From contig CAMTDV010000017.1 in the NCBI GenBank assembly GCA_947069175.1, positions 33,055,126 to 33,119,125 of the forward strand: 64,000 nucleotides of DNA, written 5' to 3'. This document shows, piece by piece, positions 43,901 through 55,639 of this stretch. Numbering within the stretch: the first letter of the stretch is position 1; each line of letters opens with the position of its first letter. The DNA is from Scalesia atractyloides. Taxonomy: Eukaryota > Streptophyta > Magnoliopsida > Asterales > Asteraceae. Below the pieces are notes generated by a model. It worked only from the letters and a program-made list of their open reading frames with translations. It did no database searches and had not been told where the DNA came from. Position numbers and translations under genes: made by a program.

Positions 43901-44778
43901 ATTCTCAAAGAATTTATCAAATAAAATTTCTGAAGCAGAAGATAAACTCTTGAAAGAAAATTACATCTCACACATCATGGAAACAAAGAAATATGTTGCT
44001 ACAAGAGCACAGTTCAATGATTGGCTTGTGAGTGAGCTTCAAGAAGAAAATGCAAGAATAGAAGCACAATCAAAAGATCCTCACAATAAACCTACATGTC
44101 CAGCCTGGAACAAATACAAGAAGAATGTACCTGAAAAGACCCTAAAGCTCAGAAGAACGAAGGAAGAGCTAATTCAGAATCACTATGGGTCAAAGAATCA
44201 GGTGACAAGATGGGGGGAGATAAGAGTGTTGGATACATACAAAATGCTTGAAGCTACCTGATTATTCCAAAGAGGATGCTGCTCTCAAAGCCCGGCTCTC
44301 TAAAAAGCCCAGCTCAACAACTGTCTAATCTACACTTGCTTTGGTAAAACGAAAAAGGCAAGAAGAGTTGTCTGAGAAGGTTGACAAAGAGTTTGAGGAA
44401 GTGTTTATCAAAGAAGGAATCAAGAATATGATGGACTATCCAACAGAAGATAGAAGTGCCAAGTTGGCCGAATATTTGACAAGAGTAGCTCCCTTCCTAT
44501 CCTCAGCAATAAAAGCTCCTTCAAGAAAGCCTTCAGACCCAAAAATTCTAAAGTGGAAGGTCAACAAAGACACCCACGAATTGACTCTGATCAAGTCTGA
44601 TGGTAAGGTCTCTAAACTATCCATGGAAGCTGCTTATGGGCTTACAGTAGAAGACTTCCACGAACTACTAAGTTTGGAACTTGAGAAGGATGCTGATGAC
44701 TTAGAATCTCTTAACTTTGAGCTACAATTCAAAGGTCAAATAAGAGAGTTCTTTCTGAGGAATAAAGATCAAGAATAA
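40994..44778 (+). pseudogene. Very long post-pol ORF of the Sirevirus (env-like position), broken
   Basis: Downstream of pol, ATG at 40994 (MAPKTKSKKKSTQEKPP) opens 367 codons to 42094. The same frame resumes at 42173-42445 after a stop, then shifted frames run 42547-43878, 43824-44261 and 44341-44778. Together they span 3.8 kb, about 1250 codons. The first part has a globular region (PVYIDYLKEFWANAKL, LQISPQSISQVFML) seen in similar post-pol ORFs of composite retroelements. Then come Pro/Thr/Ser-rich and Lys-rich linkers with coiled coils (VTKVESTVDEIKDLLKQL) and a charged C-terminus. No signal peptide or membrane segment is obvious, so 'envelope' is only a positional name. Confidence 0.7.
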
Positions 44779-44800
44779 GGTGTTTTTGGCATCATCTGTT

Positions 44801-44812
44801 CCAGGGGGAGAT
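44801..44812 (+). promoter_or_regulatory. Polypurine tract of the copia element
   Basis: CCAGGGGGAGAT abuts the 3' LTR start at 44813. Confidence 0.88.
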
Positions 44813-45440
44813 TGTTGGGTTTGAACCTTTGGAAAGGAACAGATGATACAAAGTCAAAACACACCATCCGAGCTTTGGTCCAGCTATCAGAGGTTTCTGT
44901 CCACTGATAGGCTTTTACTGCTTTCAATAAAGAACATTGTTACCTATCCTCTGACAGAAGAAACTCCCAACTGCTGATAGAATAATACAAGATCAGAGGT
45001 TGGCTAGCAGTGTTTAGTCTAGTCTTAGTTAAATCAATGTAACAGTGTTATGCAGTGATAGCTTTAGTCTAGCAGTGCTTATAGTTAGTTACGTTTTTTA
45101 GGTGTCACTATCAACCATGACGTCATTGTAAGACGATCAGTGGTTAGATACTTAGTATAAATTGGCGCTCAATGTAACAGTTTTACTCGTCTTCTTAAAA
45201 AGATCAATTTCGCATATCTTCTCCATTTCTTACTATCAAACGACCGTTATTGGGCTAAGGGATAGTTTGTGAATCACTTGCAATAGTTTGATTACTTAAA
45301 AGCAAGTTGGTGATGAAAACAAACGACCAATTGCTTGTTGTAAAAGTTTTCCATTAATCCGCTGCACTTAGTCTCTGTTTTCAATCATTTTCCATTATTT
45401 GAAACAAAAACAGCAATCAATTCAAACTTAGATCCTGACA
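44813..45440 (+). repeat. 3' LTR of the copia element
   Basis: 628 bp, about 97% identical by eye to the 5' LTR, with a 2-bp insertion (GGGATAGTTTG for GGGAGTTTG) and TATA box GTATAAATT conserved. It is followed by the target copy AATTG. Confidence 0.92.
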
Positions 45441-45445
45441 AATTG

Positions 45446-47005
45446 ACTGGGTTAGAGCTAAAGGACAAGACATACAACAATTTTTCATATAAAGGGCAAA
45501 GCCTGCCAAAATTTGTTTAAAAAGACACCGCCTGAAAAATGATATTAAAATAAGTGACAATACCTGTATTTTTCCATATTAATATTTAATCCAACACAAA
45601 ATTAAGTGAATACACGAACAATATATGTATTTTATCCGTTCTTGTTTTCTTGTTTTTTTTGTGTGTTTTAACTTTGTTCCTTGAGTGTGCCTAGACAAGA
45701 TGTAATATAAAAAATCAAAAACCCTAAAATTCTTAATATCGAATTATTAAGTTGGTTTAGAACAAAATTGATATGTCATAGCCGAACGTTTATTTTATGA
45801 TATTATATAAATTATTCATTTATTAACCATGATTATATAACAATATTTTATAAATAATATAAAACTTACATAAGTTTATGTAAGACTAAAAAAATAATAT
45901 AAAACTTACATAAGTTTATGTAAGACTAAAAAAATTACCATCATCAAAATAGTTATTAATATAAAAAAATTAGTTTGAAACAGAAAACTAATTAGCATCA
46001 TCAAAATAGTTATTACAGCTAAGAAACCATTTTTTTACTCAAAATCTTGTTCTCTCTCGACTTTCCTTTCCAAACGGAGACATCAGCGGTGATCGGAGCT
46101 CGGTTTTGTTCCCTATACTATAGCATATGCTGCGGACTTCGGTTGAAGTGGCTACCGTCGTGCACCACCAAGCTAGCGATCCGGTTTAAATTTCTGCTCG
46201 ACGACAATACGGTTACTTTCTGCCGCTGCTCACTCCTCCAGTCTATTGGGGTCAGTTAAGCATCAGTGTTGTACCTGTACCTGTTCTTTGTATATGTACT
46301 CATTGTCTGTTTGAATCAATGCCTGTACTTACAATGATTCTCTGTTAAGTCTTACTTCTGCTATGTTTTACTTTCAACTGATTTGTCTTTACCTGTGCTG
46401 TTGATTCCTCTGTTACCCGAGCAAGTATTGTGTTGTCTTATTTGTTTGACATGGGTGTTAAAAGATGTTGGAGATGGAGATTCAGTTATTTGTTTTTTTT
46501 TAACGTAATAAAATGTAATTACCCGAGCAAGTATCGTTTTGTCTTCTTTGTTTGACATGGGTGTTCAAAGAAGTTGGAGATGGAGATTCACTTATTTGTT
46601 TTAACGTTTTACGGATTGGTTTTTGGATTTTATATTTCTCATAAAGATGTGTAAGCTATAGTCGGGTTAAAGTGTTACAATTATGGTCTAAAAACAAAGG
46701 CTATTTCTATAGAAAACTTAAACCTAAAAAACAAAATCTATAAGGTAATGGGTAGACGTTAGGTTAAGATTTTCCGATCAACTTCATATTCTTGAGTCTG
46801 TGGTCTTTGGGTCTATTTGTTAGAGGCCTTGCTTTTTATTCGCTACTACATATTTTGTATCCCGATTATGTTAAAATAATTATGATGGCATAATTGAATG
46901 GAGTACGACTTCGAAAGAAGTCCACTAGGCACCACAAGGGTGTTGTCATACATGCCTAAAGAGGTGATTCATTTCACATAAATTCTAGTAGAATCAACGC
47001 AAATG
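45446..47005. other. No recognised gene; two small tandem duplications
   Basis: AT-rich. A 40-bp unit containing the hairpin CTTACATAAGTTTATGTAAG is duplicated at about 45854-45934. A 106-bp unit (TTACCCGAGCAAGTAT...) is duplicated at about 46413-46607. The plus-strand ORF 46047-46259 lies in GC-richer sequence but has no recognisable domain. Confidence 0.5.
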
Positions 47006-47014
47006 CTTTATTTA

Positions 47015-47833
47015 GAGTAAATTGCCATTTTCGTCTTTGAGGTTTGGGTAGATTTGTCATTTTCGTCTAAAATGACACTTTTGTACCATTTTGCCTCCCA
47101 AGTTTATAACTTTTTGTCATTTTCGTCCAAATACCTAACCTAATTACTTTATAACGTTAGATGGGTTATTTTTGAAAGAGTAAATTGTCATTTTCATCCC
47201 TGAGGTTTGGACACATTTGCCATTTTCATCCAAAATGACACTTGTAACTCCGGCACCGTCTCCGGCACAACCTGCTACTCCGGCACCACCTGCTACTCCG
47301 ACACCACCTACAACTCCGGCACCACCTACAACTCCGGCACAAACCTGCAAGTCCAGCACCGTCTCCGGCACAACCTGCAACTCCGGCACAAACCTGCAAG
47401 TCTGGCACCGTCTCCGGCACAACCTGCAACTCTGGCGCCACCTGCAACTCCGGCAGTTGCAGGTTTGTGCCGGAGTTGCAGGTGGTGCCGGAGTGGCAGG
47501 TTGTGCCGGAGATGGTGCCGGACTTGCAGGTTTGTGCCAGAGTTGCAGGTTGTGCCAGAGACGGTGCCGGAGTTGCAGGTTGTGCCGGAGACGGTGCCGG
47601 AATTACAAATGTCATTTTAGATGAAAATGGCAAATGTGCCCAAACCTCAGGGACGAAAATGACAATTTACTCTTTCAAAAATAACCCATTTAACATTATA
47701 AAGTAAGTAGGTTAGCCATTTGGACGAAAATGACAAAAAGTTACAAATGTGGGGGGCAAAATGGTACCAAAGTGTCATTTTAGACGAAAATGGCAAATGT
47801 AACCAAACCTCAGGGACAAAAGACAATTTACTC
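47015..47833. mobile_element. Fold-back MULE with central minisatellite and 9-bp target duplication
   Basis: It begins GAGTAAATTGCC and ends CAATTTACTC. Flanks CTTTATTTA (47006-47014) and CTTTGTTTA (47834-47842) differ at one base, the 9-bp duplication expected of Mutator-like elements. Inverted arms of about 240 bp are each internally duplicated: the GAGTAAATTG word recurs at about 47175. The centre, about 47245-47610, is an array of CCGGCACAACCTGCAACT-type units that flips orientation near 47455, making the element almost one long hairpin. Several overlapping ORFs are low-complexity artefacts. Confidence 0.85.
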
Positions 47834-47842
47834 CTTTGTTTA

Positions 47843-48877
47843 TCGTATCACTATTTCTTAAAATTATAGCAGACAATCATCCGTTATCGTCACTTTTTCT
47901 TTCCTTGCAATTTCTTTCCTTACAATTTGGATAGATTGTTGAGATGCATGAAGGGAGGGGGGTGGGTAGGCAAGAGCACCGCCCTGCAAGGCGGACGTTG
48001 GGGGGGGGGGGGGGGGGGGGGTCTGTTAGGGCACCAATGTAGATGCGTAAATGATTATAGATAAATATCATAAGTTTATTTTATATTATTGTATAAATAT
48101 TCATAAAGTAACCAAAATTATATAACATTATTATTAATAATAATTAAGTAACAACTGTTGAATTATAACATGGGGGGGGGGGGGGGTCTGAACACAGTGG
48201 CGGAACCCTAGCAAGTTGAGGATGAAGACCGGCATGTCTCCGCAACCGCTTCTGTCTCTCTCTCCTCTACACCGAACGCCCTCTCTCTTTCTTCTTATCA
48301 AAAGTCATCGTTGAAGAAAGTGTGGTGGGGAATTGCATCTCGGGCAGCTTTTGTGAGACGTTTCTTGGTTTTGAGGCAAAGAAATAATCCGAGAGAGTTA
48401 CACGTGTTTACCTAGCTAGGTGACTAAGCACCCACCTAGCACAATAGAAGAAAAGAAGCCTTAAAACCGGTACAACCCTAAAATGCACATGTTACAACGT
48501 GCATTGCAATGCAATATTATGTTGCTATTTCATATATTGTGAATAACCCTCATTTTACTACTTCAAATGTTTATGATGAAGGATTAAATTAGTTATTGTT
48601 AACTATCTATTCTTGCCATCATAATTAAGATGATAAGTTAATATGTAGCGATTTGTATTTTAGAATTAGATTTACTAGTAGATTTAAGTGTGATTATAAA
48701 CTATTAGCTTATACATGTATTTATATCATGGCTGGCCAAGTCGGGCGATGGTCCAAGACCTAAATTTCTAGAAGGCCTGAATAGTTTTTAAAAAGTGTTA
48801 TGTATAATACATACTATAAATATTCTATATCGTTTCCTACTATAATTCAATCCGTAAACACGTCATATTTATCGTTG
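47843..48877. other. No gene seen; two long G-runs
   Basis: Runs of 22 G (48000-48021) and 15 G (48172-48186), each followed by TCTG, lie about 170 bp apart. A GC-richer patch at 48190-48350 has no ORF of note. The rest is AT-rich. Confidence 0.5.
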
Positions 48878-48885
48878 AAGTCTCT

Positions 48886-49649
48886 TAGGCCTGTGGACGA
48901 ACCGAACGAACACGAACATCGGCATGTTCGTGTTCGTTCATTTAACTTTAACTGAACACGAACATATAATTGAACACATTTTTTTGTTCGTGTTCGTTCA
49001 TTAAGAAATCGGCCATGTTCGTATTCGTTTATTTTCGTTCGTTTGAAAGCCTAAACGAACAGTTCACGAACATAAATAAAGACAAACGAACATACACAAA
49101 AAAGTTTAATTGAACATAGTTGAACAAACATAAATTAACATGATTGAATAAATATAAATGAACACAAATGAACGTAATTAGAAATATAAACAAACACAAT
49201 TTAACATTAATGAACACAAACAAAAATATATAATGTGTTACATTTCGTCCGAAAACACATCTAAATTTGGGTTCATAGATACTAAAATTAAGTAGTTTTT
49301 TTAATAAATATTAAGTGAAGAAAAAATTTAAAACTTCATTTTTTATTACTAGAAAACTCAATTACTAATTAGTTATATTTATATAAATAGTTAGAAAACC
49401 TAATATTTATATAATTATAACTATTTATGTATTTACTAAAACATAAACAAATATTCATGAACATAAATAAAAGAACATAAACGAACGTTCAGGAACAAAT
49501 GAACGAACACAAGGTGTGTTTCTGTTCGTTCATTTAATTAAACACGAACAAAATTTTTTGTTTGTGTTCATTCATTTATTAAATAAATGAACTTCTTGCC
49601 GAACAAGTTCACGAACAGTTCATTAATGTTTGGTTCGTTTACAGGCCTA
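48886..49649. mobile_element. hAT-type non-autonomous element, 8-bp target duplication AAGTCTCT
   Basis: It starts TAGGCCTGTGGACGAACC and ends with the complement of TAGGCCTGTAAACGAACC. It is flanked by perfect AAGTCTCT at 48878-48885 and 49650-49657. The body is filled with GAACACGAAC/GTTCGTGTTC words in both orientations and has no transposase. The ORF at 49029-49223 is an artefact of these words. Confidence 0.9.
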
Positions 49650-49784
49650 AAGTCTCTAGTTCGATTCCGTCTTCCCGGTTTTTTTTGTTTCCAACTTTCT
49701 AGAATTTAAATGCCAAAAAGTTTTATTTCTAAAACAATTATACGATGGAGTACCTTTGGTCTATTGGTTATTTTCAAAATGATA

Positions 49785-49990
49785 TATATATAGGGTTTCT
49801 GTTAAAAAGACTTTTTTCGTAAGAATTGTGAGAAGATATAAAAATTGACATGTAGGCATTAAGTTTTAAACTTAGGCATGATGTTTTGGGTCGTTTTGGC
49901 AAGAAAAACATCAAAAACATGATATCTACATGTGAATTTTTATGTCTTCTCACACTTCTTATGAAAAATGTCATTTTTATAGGATCTTAA
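49785..49990. mobile_element. Small MITE with about 50-bp imperfect TIRs
   Basis: AAGAATTGTGAGAAGATATA on the left matches AAGAAGTGTGAGAAGACATA, the reverse complement of the right side, and similarity extends to GACATGTAG/CACATGTAG. No convincing target duplication is seen because simple repeats flank both ends. Confidence 0.65.
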
Positions 49991-49991
49991 G

Positions 49992-49992
49992 A

Positions 49993-50032
<40 letters not shown>
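49992..50032. repeat. (CT)n(AT)n microsatellite
   Basis: About eleven CT units followed by about ten AT units; length-variable sequence directly beside the MITE. Confidence 0.9.
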
Positions 50033-50033
<1 letters not shown>

Positions 50034-50469
50034 TAATTTTAGTTTTCTATTGTTTTAACTTAACTACAGATATAACTTTATTTAAAAGTAACTTTTGCCA
50101 CAAAATGTGGAAGTAAAAAATAAAAACGTTATATGTGATAATGCAATATTATGACTTTAGTATATTATATTTTACTTACGATTATAAAAATATCTTTGGC
50201 ATAATATTTATTATTTATATCGAGTACTTGTATCGTATCACACACCGAATGAAACCAAGATTCGATTATACTATGACACCCGACAATTAATCACGTTAAT
50301 ATGTACACCTAATTAATCATCTTTAGCATTAATTACATACATTTACACTTAACAAGGATTAAACTTAGTCTATAGAAGTCTAGGGAGACCCATATAAATG
50401 CATAGGTTTGCATTCGATTAATAATAGTTTTTTTCATATCACATAGCGGCATTAATATACGAAACGAAT

Positions 50470-53400
50470 GTTGGTAATAACCCGGTAAATTTTTAATGAC
50501 TGGAATTGTTCCAATATGCATGGAACATTAGAATAATGGCATTATTATGTGAATTGGTGCAATATTATGTGAAAGCCTATAAAATAATAGTTAGACGTTT
50601 TATTGCCGGTTTTCGTGTTTTCTTGTTAATTGCTTAAATACCTGCGATTTGCATCCGAATTAATTTTCGGCTATGATTAAATTTTTATTTAACAAATGCC
50701 TACTATGTAAATTTAGAATTCAGACTTATAACTACATAAATGTTCCTAAACAAGTCTAGATTAGCTCTAATTAATCCTTAACTATAAGTATAAGAGAATG
50801 CATACAAGATGCTAGAGTCTAAACCTACATCATATCCTCCTTTTTCTCCCAATTCAGCCGCAACCATCCTTTACCCCTTTGTTCACGCTTTGTGTCCTTG
50901 TGTGACAATATTTCATGCCTAGGGAATTGGTTTAGGAATCATTACAACATGCAAGACCCTCTTATTATTGGCCTTCTCTCTCATTCATTTGGGCAACACC
51001 ACAAGACCAGCCCATTATCTCAAAAACCTACACCAAAACACCCTTTTCTCTTGGATAATTTCGGATTCCTCTTTTATGATCAAAAGAACATGATGTTTTC
51101 TTCAATTTTGCCTTGTGTTCTTCAATTTTGCCTTGTGTTCTTCATTCCTGATTTTGGCAGATTCGTAAGCCCAATTTTGATGCCATATCTCACTAAATTC
51201 TTCATCGTTTTGAGTGATTCTTTTTCTGGAGTAAAAATTTATCTAACCCAAAAACATCCCCACCAATTTCACTCAATTCTATTGAGTATTCGACCTGCAA
51301 AACTGCTTCCAAATCATGCCTGCCCAGAAACAAAGTTGTGCTATCTCCTTTTAGTTATGATCTTTCAAGGGGCTACACAACTACGAATTCAATGATCGAT
51401 TTTGCTATCTCCTTGTACTTCAATTTTCTTTACTGTCCTAAAAAGTTCCAGAACCAGAAGCACCTGAAACCAAGCTTTCCTATTCAAGAACCACGACTCT
51501 AGACACCACAAACCGACTTTCATTTTGCTTAAACAAAAACACAAAATACAAGTATGGATCTTCATGTTTTGAGGTGTTGTGGATGGCTTGGAGCAAAACA
51601 TGGAGCATGCACCTCAAAACCCAAGAGAAAACCTCCATAAATTCTTGTTCATCTTCCCTAGCCTAGTGTTAGTGGTAATCTGTACACCATTCTTTCGTTA
51701 TTTTATGTTCATGTGTTGATAAGTGCAAAATGCAATAACATAATGAGATGTTTTGAAATGGTTTTTTAAAACAAAGGATTTGATACATAAAGTTGGTTTT
51801 AAAATGGTGTATTATACATGCATGCAAACCATAAGAATGGATGATAATATATGTGTATGTTTGATTCTTGAAAGTATTTTAAAAACAATAGTTTGATAAG
51901 GTTCTTGATGAAATAATTATGAGTTTTGTTTTAGTGATCATAGCTTGATGATGATACTTCAAAAATGAATATGGAGTGTGTATGTATAGCCGAAATTATG
52001 TATGATAAATTGTTGAATTTGGAAAGTTGATATATTAGTGATTATGCATGGATGAGCTTTTGATTTGTGATAATGATTTTTTTTTGCATGGACATAATCT
52101 TAACATGCAAGAATGAATATATGTTATTTGATGAACTTGGTGAAAATGGCTGATGATGATCTTGGTGAAAATGGATGCGTTATAATGATTAGATTGTTGA
52201 AATTGTTTAAGAATAGATCTTGTTATGATTATGCGATGAACTTGGTGCATTTTGGATTGATATTAAAATAGTGTTCAAAACAGATAATGATGTGTATATG
52301 TGATACATGGAAATTTATATCGAATCAAATGGCAACACGTGTCCGAAAACTCTCCAATATTCTAGATTTGTTGGAGGAGAGGGACAAACATATCAAGAAC
52401 GGGTTATGGAACAAAGTTGAGGGGGTTAAAGTTATTAAATTCCAAAAGAAGTTTGGCTTCTAAAGGTCCCTTATGGACCGCAAAGTATACCTCTTACGGT
52501 CTATAAGGATATATGAAAAAGTGTGTGCGCGCCAGGTCCTTATGGTCTGCAGACGATAGACTGCAGCTGGCAGCGGCAACTGATGTCCCATGTCACCTTT
52601 GCTTGTTTATGCCACCTTCTAGCCTCCTTAGGACATGTGTCCTTCCACTAATGCATCCCTAAACACTCCTGGACACACTTGCCATGATTTGGGGACTTGA
52701 GATCAAGTATAAATAGCCTCATTCATGATCCTTTACACTTGCACCTTTCATATTTCTTTCTCTCTATCATTGGAGCTACTTCTCTTCATAAAGGCCTCCT
52801 TCCCTGAAATTTCATCTTCCCCTTGAACACTTGTAAGTTTTCTCCCTCAGTTCTTTGACATTATTAGGCTAGCTAGTATCCGAAAGTCAAGCAAACTGAC
52901 TATTTCTTTGACTTTCGGTTCTGACCATTATGATCAAGTCAAAGTTTGAATCAAACTTTACAACATGATCCTAATAATGAAGGTGTTAATCCCTTGTGAT
53001 TACACCCTCTGGAAATCACGTTAAGTAGGCGAAATGATGAGTCGACATATTTAAAATAAAAGGTCAAAAACGCAGATTTTGCAAATTACGATAAATGAAC
53101 TTCTAAGTCTCAAAACCCAAAGTTCTAACATCATAACAGTTTATATAACTTATTAGGACATGTTTTAACATGTCCAACTCGTCATTTCCAATTTAGAGCT
53201 CGTTTCCTAGTGGAAAATCAGATAGTTTGACTTCTACTTTGACTTTTGATTCTGACCCGTTTGGTCAAACTTAGGACCTTATTAAGACTTACTATATGAC
53301 CATAATATTATAAGGATAACCCTCTAAGGTTGTACCTTCTGGTCATGTCGTGTGATGGGTTTATTGATAAGTCAACATTATATACTTTAAAATGCCCTTA

Positions 53401-54110
53401 TGGCATAGAAATTGTTTTAAAACCAATAAAACAGATAACCTGACTTTGAAACTGAATTTATAACATTATGAAATATGTTTTAGCATAATGGACTTGTCAT
53501 AGACCCATTCGACGACCCGATAACTTGCGTACGCGTACAACTAGTTTAAATAAAATACAATATATAAAATAGCTGAATCGGGTCTAAACCTTTCAAAATC
53601 ATTTTTAATCAGAATTTGTGGTTATTAAACCCATATTATACGTGTCCTCATACTCGGGTGGGTATAAACCACATTCTATCTGGTCAATGCCTTATCTAGC
53701 GAACCGAGCATATCCTTAACTTAACCGGTTAAAGTCAAAGACTTATAAATGACCCATTAATGGCTGATGTTTTGTATACGGTTGTGCTAAATACATTGAT
53801 ATTATAAAGACTAGCACAGGTAAATACTCTTAGCCTATTTTATTTTATAAAGGCTGGGGATATAGCACTAGCCACTTAGTCGGGTATTGCAAAATGGCGA
53901 ATGATGTCATAGAAATGCAAATAAACCCGTTTTAATTTGTATTGCTTGATAACTTAAACACTTGGGGATTAATATGTATGTGTCCTGGGCGTCCCGACTC
54001 ATTTAATTGAAAATGGCCACGACTTAAGCGCGAGGTGTAGGCATACACCTGATAGACGAAAATGTGGTGTGTCGATTAATCATGTACCGACATTTGATTT
54101 CTGGTCCCCG
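50470..54110 (+). mobile_element. Gypsy LTR-like sequence, probably interrupted by the next LTR
   Basis: There is no coding potential beyond short frames. The layout is that of a long gypsy LTR: an early AACCCGGTAAATTT word (about 50480), a TATA box TATAAATAG at 52708-52716 with a downstream C/T-rich leader, and then long alternating GTCAAAG/TTTGAC stretches. It ends against TGTGATAACCGG at 54111. I saw no PPT, PBS or second copy in the window, so this is a tentative call. Confidence 0.4.
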
Positions 54111-55370
54111 ATGTGATAACCGGTAATTTCCGGGTAATAATTACGCGTCCGTAAGAACGAACCGACAACGAAACGAAAGCATCAGACTCATTTATTATGT
54201 TAAAAACTGAAATATTATGATAAAGTTAGCTTCGTAATCAAATTTTAATATCCGCATTTGAATTCGGATCGAAAAACGGACTAGAAACGATCACCGAAGC
54301 GTATTACGCAATTTTAACGCAACCGACGAACGTGAGCGTCAAACGCAATCTTCTGACATAATTTTTCATGTTCTGAACTTAAAATACTATTATACGACGT
54401 TCCATGAAGTTCGGGTGTGAAAACGGGCTTCAGAAACATGATCGGACCGCTCAAAACATTAGAAACAGGCTTGTGGGCCTTTGGCCCAACCCACCTAAAA
54501 GCCCAAATCACAACCTAAAACCCTAACTATATAAAGGTTAGTACACAAACAAACACCATTTTTCACACACTCACTCTCTCTTCACCCATTCTCTTTCTCT
54601 CTCTCGGTCCCCTCTCTCTCTAGAACTCCGGTGACCGGAGTCGGGCCGATCTTCAGCAGAGCTCCGACGGAGCCAACGACCTTCGGCAACGTCCGGCGAG
54701 CGGCAGCGCTGCAGCATGCGGCTGCGGAGGTGATGATTTCCGGTGACTTTTTCTTCGAACCGACACCCTACCCCTACAAATTAAGACTTCCGGACACGAT
54801 GGTGGTGTCCGATTTCGGAGAATCAAAGTTGTTTGAGCCCAAACACAACTCCGGCGAAACTCCGGCCAGTTTTATGGCGAAAGTATTTTCAAATTTTCTT
54901 TCCGTGCATGTATAAATCGGGACACTAGGGAAGTTTCTGCAAACTTTCAAGAGCTTTTATTTTCCAGCAACTTTCCAGTGAACTTTTCCGACCTATTTCT
55001 ACTATTTTCTTTTTGTTATTGGAATGATCCAACTCGTTTAACAATAAATAACACTCATGTGGGGCTGTTTAGAGGTGATGACGAGGAGGTGGTGGTGTGT
55101 CGTGGTGTACGGCTGACAAACCGAGCACCGCGCACAGCGGCCGCCGGCAGAATTGGCTCCGACGACCGCGGCTAGGGTGATTATGACTGACGGCAGTTGC
55201 AGTGATGGTGGTGGATAGTTTTTCGGTTCAGATTTGATTCGGGATTAAGCGGGCCGGATTTGGTTGGTTCGGGGTTTGCTTTGTTTCGGATCAAGTTTGG
55301 GTTTCGGTTCAGTCTCGGGACATGTTACGGTTCGGGTCAACCATGGTCAACATCAGACTTGGTTCTAAAC

Positions 55371-55598
55371 GCTCAGTCAACCCTCGGTCATACCCGAGTC
55401 AACGCGGTCAACTATGGTCAAACTCAGTCAACGGGTCAACCCCAGACTCGGTGAAGTTTTAAAAGACACGAATTATATTATGTCGCTCAGTCAACCCTCG
55501 GTCATACCCGAGTCAACGCGGTCAACTATGGTCAAACTCAGTCAACGGGTCAACCCCAGACTCGGTGAAGTTTTAAAAGACACGAATTATATTATGTT
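55371..55598 (+). repeat. 114-bp tandem duplication rich in GGTCAAC
   Basis: Two nearly perfect copies (CTCAGTCAACCCTCGGTCAT at 55372 and 55486). Each carries several [A/G]GTCAA words. Near identity implies a recent duplication. The two ORFs over it are artefacts. Confidence 0.9.
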
Positions 55599-55639
55599 GT
55601 TTTAAATAAATATTATTTAACATGAAACCAAGCTCTAAA

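Larger units (their letters stand above)
33412..45440 (+). mobile_element. Complete 12-kb Sirevirus-like Ty1/copia retrotransposon
   Basis: LTRs at 33412-34037 and 44813-45440 start TGTTGGGTTTG and end GATCCTGACA. The target duplication is AATTG (33407-33411 and 45441-45445). A perfect iMet PBS, a PPT and the order gag-PR-IN-RT-RNase H followed by a long extra ORF fit the Sirevirus group. By eye the LTRs differ by about 20 substitutions over 626 bp (about 3%), so the insertion is not very recent. All ORFs carry stops or frameshifts, so it is non-autonomous now. Confidence 0.93.

Noticed and set aside
40994..44778. Calling the post-pol ORF an envelope gene
   Set aside because: Position alone suggests it; no signal peptide, fusion peptide or membrane helix is visible.
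46047..46259. 70-codon ORF as a host exon
   Set aside because: No domain or plausible neighbouring exon found; coding evidence is too weak.
47144..47706. Overlapping ORFs on both strands encoding Cys/Gly- or Pro/Thr-rich proteins
   Set aside because: They are translations of the minisatellite inside the fold-back MULE and are open in many frames for that reason alone.
54631..54915. 94-codon ORF downstream of a TATA box as a host gene
   Set aside because: It lies in the transcribed leader of a gypsy LTR and has no known domain; similar CCGGAG-rich leaders occur in the other LTRs.
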